10,260 nucleotides of DNA. Source: an uncultured Oscillospiraceae bacterium (GTDB taxonomy: Bacteria; Bacillota_A; Clostridia; Oscillospirales; Oscillospiraceae). The DNA is taken from positions 1-10,260 of the forward strand of contig CANRMG010000056.1 of the NCBI GenBank assembly GCA_947631675.1, given 5' to 3'. Below are positions 1-5,192 of the stretch, in pieces. Below the pieces are notes generated by a model. The model was not told where the DNA came from and did not search any database. It worked only from the letters and a program-made list of their open reading frames with translations. The position numbers were made by a program, and so were the translations under genes. Numbering within the stretch: position 1 is the stretch's first letter; each line of letters opens with the position of its first letter.

Positions 1-201
1 CTGCTTGACGACGGTGCCGGTCACGGTCTTGCCGTCGATGTAGGGGGCGCCGAAGGTGTTCTCACCCTCGCCGGTGATGGCCAGGACCTTGTCGAAGGTC
101 ACGGTGGCGCCGGCCTCGGCGTCCAGCTTCTCCACGAAGATCACGTCGCCGGACGTCACGCGGTACTGCTTGCCGCCGGTCTCAATGATAGCGTGCTTCA
201 T
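1..201 (-). CDS. rplU: 50S ribosomal protein L21, N-terminal part (runs off the left edge)
   Basis: Structural protein of the large ribosomal subunit that binds 23S rRNA. The 67 visible residues begin [15 protein letters not shown] and continue with a G-D-V-I-F-V-E-K-L segment and a [10 protein letters not shown] segment. These are hallmarks of bacterial L21, whose usual length is about 100 residues, so roughly the last third lies outside the window. The start at 201 is the first ATG of this conserved N-terminus. It has a purine-rich AGGAAGG site on the minus strand at 213-219, about 11 bases upstream. In Firmicutes rplU normally heads an operon with a Prp-type protease gene and rpmA (L27); those would lie to the left and are not visible. 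It is transcribed from the promoter at 287-315 through a structured leader. Recognition is secure from sequence alone. Confidence 0.97.
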   Translation of the reverse strand, partial: MKHAIIETGGKQYRVTSGDVIFVEKLDAEAGATVTFDKVLAITGEGENTFGAPYIDGKTVTGTVVKQ

Positions 202-280
202 GTTTGAAATTTCCTTCCTTTCGGGCTCGCTGTCCCGGGTGCGGGGCCGGACCCCGGCTTGCATACCCTTTCAAAGCGGC
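202..280 (-). ncRNA. Structured 5' leader of rplU (candidate L21 leader)
   Basis: The stretch between the inferred transcription start (near 280) and the rplU ATG can fold into a GC-rich hairpin. On the minus strand GGGT (265-268) pairs with ACCC (237-240), GC (261-262) with GC (241-242), and GGGG (252-255) with CCCC (243-246), closing a loop TCCGG. The two inner bulges are asymmetric. Many Firmicutes carry an autoregulatory 'L21 leader' RNA at this exact place, so that identity is likely by position. I could not match the family consensus from memory, and a plain GC-rich UTR stem is the alternative. Confidence 0.45.
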
Positions 281-286
281 TATAGT

Positions 287-315
287 ATATTACCATCTGT
301 TTTGACCATTGTCAA
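287..315 (-). promoter_or_regulatory. Sigma-A type promoter of rplU
   Basis: On the minus strand a perfect -35 TTGACA (310-315) is followed after exactly 17 bases by TAATAT (287-292), which matches TATAAT at five of six positions. Transcription would start near 280, leaving a leader of about 79 bases. The strength fits a ribosomal protein gene. The AT-rich 316-343 segment just upstream could act as an UP element. Confidence 0.8.
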
Positions 316-343
316 CAGTTTTTCTCCTATATCTTAATTATAT

Positions 344-372
344 TTGACCCGGGGCCGGGGAGGGGATATTAT
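344..372 (+). promoter_or_regulatory. Sigma-A type promoter of the ECF sigma operon
   Basis: TTGACC (344-349) and TATTAT (367-372) each differ from consensus at one position and are separated by 17 bases. The start would fall near 379. The sigma operon therefore looks readable by the housekeeping sigma factor. I did not find an ECF-style AAC/CGTC promoter upstream, although ECF genes are often autoregulated. The -35 box lies 28 bases from the divergent rplU -35 box. Confidence 0.7.
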
Positions 373-376
373 TTTT

Positions 377-398
377 CGCGGAATGTGAAATATCCGCG
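377..398. promoter_or_regulatory. Inverted repeat over the sigma-operon transcription start
   Basis: CGCGGA (377-382) and TCCGCG (393-398) form a perfect 6-bp inverted repeat with a 10-base AT-rich centre. It begins five bases after the -10 box, so it covers the expected start site. It could be an operator for a dimeric regulator or a short hairpin at the 5' end of the mRNA. The regulator is unknown. Confidence 0.4.
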
Positions 399-442
399 CC
401 TAAAACGGTACTGTATGGGTGCGGACGGAAAGGAGGCGGCAC

Positions 443-1000
443 ATGGACGACGGAAAGATCATCGACCTGTTCTTTGAGCGCTCGGAGCGGGCGGTGGATG
501 AGCTGGCACGCCGGTACGGCGGCGCGGCGCGGCGCCTGGCGGGCAATATCCTGGGCGACGGGCGGGACGCGGAGGAGTGCGTGAACGACGGGTATATGGC
601 CCTGTGGAACACCATCCCGCCGAAACGGCCCATGTCCCTGGGCGGGTACTTCTGCCGCACGGTGCGGAACCTGGCCGCCAAGCGCTATCGGGCCAATGCC
701 GCGGCCAAGCGCAATACCCACTATGACGCGGCGCTGGACGAGCTTTCTGAATGCGTGCCCGCGCCGGGGGGCGTGGAGGACGCCATGAACGCCCGGGAAC
801 TGACCGCTTCCATCGACGCCTTTTTAGACGGCCTGGACTATACGGACCGGTATCTCTTTATGCGCCGGTACTGGTACGGGGACGACCTGGCGGCTATAGC
901 CGGCGAGACCGGCCTTGCGCCCCGCCGTATCAGCGTGCGCCTTTTCCGTCTGCGGGAAAAGCTAAGAAATCAACTGGTGAAGGAGGGTATGATCCCATGA
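443..1000 (+). CDS. ECF-type RNA polymerase sigma factor (sigma-70 family)
   Basis: A small alternative sigma factor that directs RNA polymerase to a special promoter set, probably in response to an envelope or environmental signal. The 185 residues show a sigma region 2 (about 8-88) with DAEECVNDGYMALWN at 42-56 and a 2.4-like basic stretch YFCRTVRNLAAKRYR near 69-83. A linker of about 30 residues follows. Sigma region 4 (about 118-180) carries the helix-turn-helix DDLAAIAGETGLAPRRISVRLFRLR. Length and layout fit the ECF class, with no region 1 or 3. The ATG at 443 is chosen because AGGAGG (431-436) sits six bases upstream; an in-frame GTG at 419 overlaps no such site. The stop overlaps the next gene as ATGA, typical of a sigma/anti-sigma pair. 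Cysteines at 46, 71 and 104 could be redox-relevant, but nothing shows that they are. The regulon cannot be inferred from here. Confidence 0.9.
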   Translation: MDDGKIIDLFFERSERAVDELARRYGGAARRLAGNILGDGRDAEECVNDGYMALWNTIPPKRPMSLGGYFCRTVRNLAAKRYRANAAAKRNTHYDAALDELSECVPAPGGVEDAMNARELTASIDAFLDGLDYTDRYLFMRRYWYGDDLAAIAGETGLAPRRISVRLFRLREKLRNQLVKEGMIP

Positions 1001-2133
1001 CGCGGGAGGAATGGACGGAGGCCCTGGGCGGCGTCGCCGACCGGCACATCGCCGCCGCGCTCCGCTATGACCCGGATGGCGCATCCCTCCGGGAAGGAGA
1101 CGGTAAAATGGGCAAGAGGATAAATATAAAACGCATGGCCGTACTGGCCCTGGCCGCAGCGATGGTGCTGGCACTGGGCGTGACGGCCTACGCGGCCGGG
1201 TGGCTGGATTCCATCTTCGGCCAGGCAGCGGCAAAATTCAACACCAACGACGGGCAGGAGGACCGCATCGAGGCCGCCGCAGCGGCGGTGGCTGAGGCCC
1301 CGCCGGAGCTGGAGAGGAAAGACCTGCCCGCCTTTGACGGCAGCAAGCTGATTTTGAAGGAGAGTTATTACGACGGCAAGGGGCTGCTGCTGGGAGTGGA
1401 CCTGGCCGCGGCCAGGCCGGAGCCGGTGACGGGCTTCCAGCCGGACGAGGAGCTGCTGGCACGGATCCAGCGGGACAGCCAGACCTACGGGGTCTATCAT
1501 GCCACCGCGGAGGACCTGGACCGGATGCGCCAGGACATTGAGGCCAACTATGCGGACACGGCGGACTATGACGACCTGATGGCCCAGATGGACAGGCAGC
1601 AGGCCCTTTTGGAGACAGGTGACCCTGACGACCTGGACCACTGCCTGGAAACGGGCTATATCACCCAGGAGCAGTACGATGCTGAGATGGATATGCGCAC
1701 AGACCACGGTGCGGCGGCGGGGCTGCATTATGAGAGCGCCATCCTTCTGGACAGCTACCTTCAGCAGACGCTGAGCGGCCAGGAATACGAGGCGCTGTGG
1801 CAAGTCCTGGAGCGGGACGGCGCGGCGTGCGTGGCCACGCGGGACGTGTATCTCGGCGACCATATGTATGTGGAAGGTGTGGACGTGGCGGCCGACGGCA
1901 CGGAGGTGGCAAGCGGCATCTTCGTGGAGGCCCGGGCGAAGGATGACTATACGGACAGCCTATCCGCCGACCTGCCGGCGGAGCTGCAGGACCTGGACGA
2001 GGTGCACATCCAGCTGAAAGTCAAAGGGGGCCCAGTATACTACTACATGACCCTGTATGGCCGGGCCTACACCCTGTGGGAGCAGGGAGAGGAACAGCTG
2101 GTGCCCTTCACCATCCCCAACAGCGCGAAATAA
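997..2133 (+). CDS. Membrane-anchored protein, probable anti-sigma factor for the preceding ECF sigma
   Basis: The 378 residues divide into a short cytoplasmic N-terminus (1-46; it opens MTREEWTEALGGVADRHIAAAL), one membrane helix (about 47-67, MAVLALAAAMVLALGVTAYA) and a large acidic extracytoplasmic part. An alanine-rich stretch (92-102) follows the membrane helix. The N-terminal style and the ATGA coupling to the sigma gene match clostridial ECF-linked anti-sigma proteins, in which the short N-terminus holds the sigma factor. No zinc-binding HxxxCxxC motif is present, so it is not a ZAS anti-sigma factor. The outer domain is not one I recognise. It is rich in Asp, Glu, Tyr and Gln, has a helical part (about 150-275) and ends in a probable beta-rich part (about 285-378). 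The start at 997 has AGGAGGG at 981-987, nine bases upstream. A second start at 1108 (M38) has its own ribosome site. The anti-sigma role is inferred from context and architecture. Confidence 0.75.
   Translation: MTREEWTEALGGVADRHIAAALRYDPDGASLREGDGKMGKRINIKRMAVLALAAAMVLALGVTAYAAGWLDSIFGQAAAKFNTNDGQEDRIEAAAAAVAEAPPELERKDLPAFDGSKLILKESYYDGKGLLLGVDLAAARPEPVTGFQPDEELLARIQRDSQTYGVYHATAEDLDRMRQDIEANYADTADYDDLMAQMDRQQALLETGDPDDLDHCLETGYITQEQYDAEMDMRTDHGAAAGLHYESAILLDSYLQQTLSGQEYEALWQVLERDGAACVATRDVYLGDHMYVEGVDVAADGTEVASGIFVEARAKDDYTDSLSADLPAELQDLDEVHIQLKVKGGPVYYYMTLYGRAYTLWEQGEEQLVPFTIPNSAK
1094..1110 (+). promoter_or_regulatory. Internal ribosome binding site and ATG inside the anti-sigma gene
   Basis: AAGGAG (1094-1099) lies eight bases before an in-frame ATG (1108-1110, residue M38). 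Translation from here would give a 341-residue product beginning MGKRINIKRM followed by a hydrophobic stretch ending TAYAA, which looks like a signal peptide with an A-x-A site. That form would lack most of the cytoplasmic sigma-binding segment. It may be a real second start, or GC-rich coding sequence that happens to resemble a site. Confidence 0.4.
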
Positions 2134-2140
2134 TATAGCG

Positions 2141-2166
2141 AGGGCGCGGGTTATTTCCCGCGCCCT
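2141..2166. terminator. Hairpin terminator between convergent genes
   Basis: AGGGCGCGGG (2141-2150) and CCCGCGCCCT (2157-2166) form a perfect 10-bp stem with loop TTATTT, eight bases after the stop of the anti-sigma gene. The downstream T-run on the plus strand is weak (GGTTTCGTTGG). On the minus strand the stem is followed by an AT-rich CGCTATATTATTTC. It lies between two convergent genes and could serve both. Confidence 0.75.
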
Positions 2167-2196
2167 GGTTTCGTTGGCCCCGCTGACGGCGTTTTG

Positions 2197-3231
2197 TCAA
2201 GCACCATTTTTCAGCTTTTCCCAGGCCTCATTCCCCTGCATATAATCAAAGGTCCCGTCATCAAGGGACTTCAAAAGCTCCCGCTTCAGGCCGGCTGAAA
2301 AAACAGGATCGACCGTTTTCAGCGTCATATGCTGATAGAGCCTGGACCTTGTGAGATCGCCTATCGTGCCGATGCTGTCCAATATCTCCCCCATGAGCTG
2401 TGCCGTCCACGGGGCGTCCTTTTCCCAGACCGCGACGTCCAGCCCCCAGCAGACCTCATTATATCTGCCCATCTCAAACGCAGAGGCGGCGGAGGACGAA
2501 ACTGCGACCAGTTTTTTGGCCATTTCCCGATTGCCGTCCTCCATATAGAGGATGCGCAGATCATTCAATGTCATTTGCATGTGCTGATACCCGATATAGA
2601 TCAATTCCTCGTATGCGCGGTAGGCTTCCGTCCGTTTTCCGGTCTTGCTGTCCACAAGCGCTTTCCTGCGCTTGCGTTCCGGGTCCTCCAATGAGAAATA
2701 CGCCAGATACTGCGCCGCTTTTTCATAATCCTCTCGCCGGATGAATGCGTGAAACAGCGAATCCGCCGCCTGTTTACGCATTCGTTCGTCCTCTGAGAGC
2801 AGACACCGCTCATACCAGCCGTATATCGCGTCGTCGTATCCGCCTTTGTGCGGAAGCTCCATCGTCATCCGTTTCGCATCCAGCATGACGGCCGCCTGCC
2901 AGATCAGCTTTTCGCAGTTGGGGTATTCCCCGATCTTTTTCTTTACGGAGAGGAATACGTCGTGGAAGCCTTTGCTCTCCAGGTCCTTTTGGAGCCCGGA
3001 CAGATATTGGCCGATCTCCTCGTCTGTCAGATCATCTTTGAAGGACAGAAGCTCATCTGTGGTGATGCCCAGCAGCCGCGCGATGGGCGCAAGCAAGGCG
3101 ACGTCCGGCAGCGAGCCGCCTTTTTCCCATTTGTTCACAGCGGGAGCGGTCACGCCGAGGCGGGCGGCCATCTCCTCCTGGGTCATGCCCTTATTCTTTC
3201 TGTATTTTTTGATAACATTTCCGATCGTCAT
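2197..3231 (-). CDS. XRE (Cro/C1) family helix-turn-helix regulator with helical C-terminal domain
   Basis: A DNA-binding transcriptional regulator of 344 residues. Residues about 5-63 form a classic Cro/C1 domain: IGNVIKKYRKNKGMTQEEMA, then a recognition helix around VTAPAVNKWEKG (27-38) and LPDVALLAPIARLLGITTDELL (41-62). The rest (about 70-344) is almost all predicted helix with repeated aromatic and Glu/Lys-rich segments, resembling TPR-like sensor domains found behind HTH domains in Firmicutes. I cannot name a ligand or target. The start at 3231 has AAGGAG at 3242-3247 (minus strand), ten bases upstream. The gene stands alone, converges on the sigma operon and has its own promoter with a dyad over the -35 box, which suggests autoregulation. 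Its codon use is visibly more AT-rich than its neighbours, which may indicate later acquisition. Confidence 0.88.
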   Translation of the reverse strand: MTIGNVIKKYRKNKGMTQEEMAARLGVTAPAVNKWEKGGSLPDVALLAPIARLLGITTDELLSFKDDLTDEEIGQYLSGLQKDLESKGFHDVFLSVKKKIGEYPNCEKLIWQAAVMLDAKRMTMELPHKGGYDDAIYGWYERCLLSEDERMRKQAADSLFHAFIRREDYEKAAQYLAYFSLEDPERKRRKALVDSKTGKRTEAYRAYEELIYIGYQHMQMTLNDLRILYMEDGNREMAKKLVAVSSSAASAFEMGRYNEVCWGLDVAVWEKDAPWTAQLMGEILDSIGTIGDLTRSRLYQHMTLKTVDPVFSAGLKRELLKSLDDGTFDYMQGNEAWEKLKNGA

Positions 3232-3263
3232 GTGCAGCGGTCTCCTTCACGAGCTTTGGATAT

Positions 3264-3292
3264 AGTATAGCGGTTCGGAGGGCAAACGTCTA
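3264..3292 (-). promoter_or_regulatory. Promoter of the HTH regulator gene
   Basis: On the minus strand TATACT (3264-3269) matches the -10 consensus at five of six positions. TAGACG (3287-3292), 17 bases away, matches the -35 consensus at four of six. The start would lie near 3257, about 26 bases before the ATG. The weak -35 box fits a regulated gene. Confidence 0.55.
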
Positions 3293-3304
3293 TTGAACAT
3301 CAAT
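3292..3304. promoter_or_regulatory. 13-bp dyad at the -35 box of the HTH gene (candidate operator)
   Basis: ATTGA-ACA-TCAAT is a perfect 5+3+5 inverted repeat that touches the -35 box of the regulator's promoter. Cro/C1-family dimers bind sites of this type, so the product of the adjacent gene is the obvious candidate binder. This is an inference; an AT-rich chance palindrome is possible. Confidence 0.4.
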
Positions 3305-3352
3305 TAAACAAAAGGAAATAAATTTTACCGTCGGTTAATTTTCCCGAAAAGA

Positions 3353-3380
3353 AAAGCCGCTGTCTGCAGACAGCGGCTTT
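3353..3380 (-). terminator. Rho-independent terminator of the ackA operon (perfect 28-bp palindrome)
   Basis: The segment is a perfect palindrome centred between 3366 and 3367, with arms beginning AAAGCCGCTGTC. In RNA it would fold as a stem of about 12 bp with a TGCA loop. On the minus strand it is followed directly by TTTTCTTTTC, a good U-tract, 25 bases after the stop of the flavoprotein gene. The plus-strand side (TTTCTATTTTGG) is also T-rich. Confidence 0.9.
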
Positions 3381-3405
3381 CTATTTTGGGTTTCCGCAGA
3401 CTTTT

Positions 3406-3888
3406 TTATGCCTTTGGGAGCAGCCCCTTGGCCTGCTTGCCGGTCAGGTGGTCGACGGTGATCTCAAAGCAGGCCACGTGGGCCAGGTCCTTGCCTACCT
3501 CCGCTTTCACCTTTTCGGGAACGGGGTTATATTTATACCCCAGGTCATACACGGCCCGGGCCGCCTCGTCTCTCTCCAGGAGCCGGGCGCGGCCGAAGGC
3601 GATGACGCTCTTGTAATATGTGGCGAACTCGTCGGGGACCACGTCGTTTTTGTCCACCACGCAGAAGCTCACCTTGCTCTGGCGCATCAGCGCGTCGAAC
3701 TTGTGGCCCTCCCTGGCGCAGTGGAAATACATCTTCCCATCCTTATAGACGTAGTTCAGCGGCACGGCGTAGGGGTATCCCTCGTCCCCCAGGACCGCCA
3801 GGACGCCGTCGGTGCCCCGGCGGAGGATGTCTTCGGCATCGGCAGGGGAGAGCTCCTGCCGGGTCCGGCGCATAGGCCTGAAAGCCAT
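3406..3888 (-). CDS. Pyridoxamine 5'-phosphate oxidase-like flavin protein (NimA-type)
   Basis: A 160-residue split-barrel flavoprotein of the PNPOx-like superfamily. Small members bind FMN or a similar cofactor and act as reductases; the best known relatives are the NimA 5-nitroimidazole reductases. Family marks are MRRTRQELSPADAEDILRRG near the N-terminus, VLGDEGYPYAVPLNYVYKDG (32-51), MYFHCAREGHKFDAL (53-67) and KVSFCVVDKNDVVP (72-85). The usual length is about 150-170 residues, so it is complete. The actual substrate is unknown, and nothing shows nitroimidazole resistance. The start at 3888 has GGAGG six bases upstream, inside the ackA end, and follows the ackA stop by a single base (TGA-C-ATG), so translation is probably coupled. 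A second Met at residue 6 is a possible alternative start. It is the last gene before the terminator at 3353-3380. Confidence 0.85.
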   Translation of the reverse strand: MAFRPMRRTRQELSPADAEDILRRGTDGVLAVLGDEGYPYAVPLNYVYKDGKMYFHCAREGHKFDALMRQSKVSFCVVDKNDVVPDEFATYYKSVIAFGRARLLERDEAARAVYDLGYKYNPVPEKVKAEVGKDLAHVACFEITVDHLTGKQAKGLLPKA

Positions 3889-3889
3889 G

Positions 3890-5086
3890 TCAGCCCTCCA
3901 CCAGCTCCTTGGTGTCCCGGGCGATGACCAGCTCCTCGTTGGTGGGGATGACCATGATCTTCACCTTGCTGTCGGCCTTGGAGATGAACCGGTCCTCGCC
4001 ACGCTTGGCGTTGCAGCCCGGGCACAGCTCCGCGCCGAGATACGTCAGATACTGGCAGATGCTGGCCCGCATCCGGGCGTCGTTCTCGCCCACGCCGGCG
4101 GTGAAGATGATGCCGTCCACGCCGTTCATGGCCGCGGCGTAGGCGCCCACGGTCTTGGCCACGGCATAGGCGAACATATCCCGGGCCAGGGCGGCCCGCT
4201 CGTTGCCCTCCTCGGCGGCCTTGCTCAGGTCACGGAAGTCGGAGCTGACGCCGGAGACGCCCAGCATGCCGGACTTCTTGTTGAGCTCGTTGGTGATGGT
4301 CTTTACGTCCTTGCCGGTGTTCTGGCAGAGATAGTCGGGGATGGACACGTCGATGTCGCCGCAGCGGGTTCCCATGGGAAGGCCAGCGATGGGGGTGAAG
4401 CCCATGGAGGTGTCCACGCACTTGCCGCCGTCGATGGCGCAGATGGAGCTGCCGTTGCCCATGTGGCAGGAGATGAGCTTCAGCTCCTCGATGGGCTTGC
4501 CCATGAGCTTGGCGGCCTGGCCGGAGACGTAGCGGTGGCTGGTGCCGTGGAAGCCGTAGCGGCGGACCTTCAGGTCCTTGTAGTACTCATAGGGGATGGC
4601 GTACATGAAGGCCTTGCCGGGCATGGTCTGATGGAAGGCAGTGTCGAACACGGCTACCTGGGGCACGTCGCCCATGACGGCCTTGCAGGCGTTGATGCCG
4701 GTGATGTTGGCGGGGTTGTGCAGCGGCGCCAGGGGCACGCACTCCTCGATGGCGGCCATGACGGCGTCGTCGATGACCACCGAGGCGGCGAACTTCTCTC
4801 CGCCGTGGACCACCCGGTGGCCCACCGCGCCGATCTCGTGCATATCCGCCACCACGCCGTACTCGGCGCTGGTGAGCTTATCCAGCACCGCGGCGATGGC
4901 CTCGGTGTGGGTGGGCATGGCCACGTCCTCGTCAAAGACGGGCTTGCCGTTCTGAGGCTGATGCTTCAGATGGCCGTCGATGCCGATGCGCTCACAGAGG
5001 CCCTTCGCCAGCAGGGACTCATTGTCCATATCCAGCAGCTGATACTTAAGTGAGGAGCTGCCGCAGTTGATCACAAGAATTTTCAT
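3890..5086 (-). CDS. ackA: Acetate kinase
   Basis: Cytoplasmic ASKHA-fold kinase that interconverts acetyl phosphate + ADP and acetate + ATP. It is the ATP-yielding last step of acetate production in fermenters and is normally paired with Pta. The 398 residues carry the full signature set: VINCGSSSLKYQL (5-17, N7), HRVVHGG (90-96, R91), H123 in PLHNPAN, FDTAFHQTMP (147-156, D148), YGFHGTSHRYV (177-187, H180), CHMGNGSS (207-214, N211), MGTRCGD (238-244, R241), GVGEND (331-336) and TNEE (382-385, E384). These positions coincide with the numbered active-site residues of the Methanosarcina thermophila enzyme, so the enzyme should be active. The ATG at 5086 is chosen because the conserved protein begins MKILVINCGSSS; the upstream in-frame extension has no family similarity. 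No pta lies next to it here. It is divergent from tmcAL and shares the 5087-5192 control region. Confidence 0.97.
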   Translation of the reverse strand: MKILVINCGSSSLKYQLLDMDNESLLAKGLCERIGIDGHLKHQPQNGKPVFDEDVAMPTHTEAIAAVLDKLTSAEYGVVADMHEIGAVGHRVVHGGEKFAASVVIDDAVMAAIEECVPLAPLHNPANITGINACKAVMGDVPQVAVFDTAFHQTMPGKAFMYAIPYEYYKDLKVRRYGFHGTSHRYVSGQAAKLMGKPIEELKLISCHMGNGSSICAIDGGKCVDTSMGFTPIAGLPMGTRCGDIDVSIPDYLCQNTGKDVKTITNELNKKSGMLGVSGVSSDFRDLSKAAEEGNERAALARDMFAYAVAKTVGAYAAAMNGVDGIIFTAGVGENDARMRASICQYLTYLGAELCPGCNAKRGEDRFISKADSKVKIMVIPTNEELVIARDTKELVEG

Positions 5087-5103
5087 GGTTGACCCCTTTC
5101 GTC

Positions 5104-5131
5104 TTGTAAAAAGTAGAAAAACGTGTAAAAT
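5104..5131 (+). promoter_or_regulatory. Candidate promoter of the tmcAL-prfA operon
   Basis: TTGTAA (5104-5109) and TAAAAT (5126-5131) are separated by 16 bases, in the only AT-rich stretch before tmcAL. The -35 box matches at four of six positions and the -10 box at five. A face-to-face leftward promoter for ackA is possible, with TACATT at 5129-5134 and TTAAAA at 5153-5158 on the minus strand, but it is weaker. If both exist, their -10 boxes overlap. Confidence 0.45.
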
Positions 5132-5142
5132 GTACCTGTACA
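5131..5142. promoter_or_regulatory. Inverted repeat TGTAC-CT-GTACA between ackA and tmcAL
   Basis: A perfect 5-bp inverted repeat with a two-base centre lies over the likely start sites of both divergent operons. Its place suggests an operator that could control acetate kinase and the acetate-using tRNA ligase together. No regulator is identified, and the short length leaves chance possible. Confidence 0.3.
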
Positions 5143-5159
5143 CTATTCCTTATTTTAAC

Positions 5160-5177
5160 GCGTTTTTTGAAAAACGC
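5160..5177 (+). repeat. Short hairpin before the tmcAL ribosome site
   Basis: GCGTTTTT (5160-5167) and AAAAACGC (5170-5177) form an 8-bp inverted repeat with a two-base centre, or about seven usable pairs with a four-base loop. It ends just before the AGAGGGAGA ribosome site and the ATG at 5193. It could affect early elongation or translation of tmcAL. On the minus strand it lies upstream of ackA, so it is not an ackA terminator. Confidence 0.4.
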
Positions 5178-5192
5178 AAGAGGGAGATAGCT

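Noticed and set aside
751..996. Upstream extension of the anti-sigma gene inside the sigma gene
   Set aside because: It is a shadow of sigma region 4. The ATG at 997 has a strong ribosome site and the usual ATGA overlap.
3812..5053. A 413-codon plus-strand open frame opposite ackA
   Set aside because: ackA on the other strand has every catalytic residue. The plus frame reads as Gly/His/Val/Asp-rich repeats without a ribosome site.
5087..5192. A riboswitch or small RNA between ackA and tmcAL
   Set aside because: The gap is only 106 bases, is AT-rich and holds promoters plus short dyads. No conserved riboswitch core was seen.
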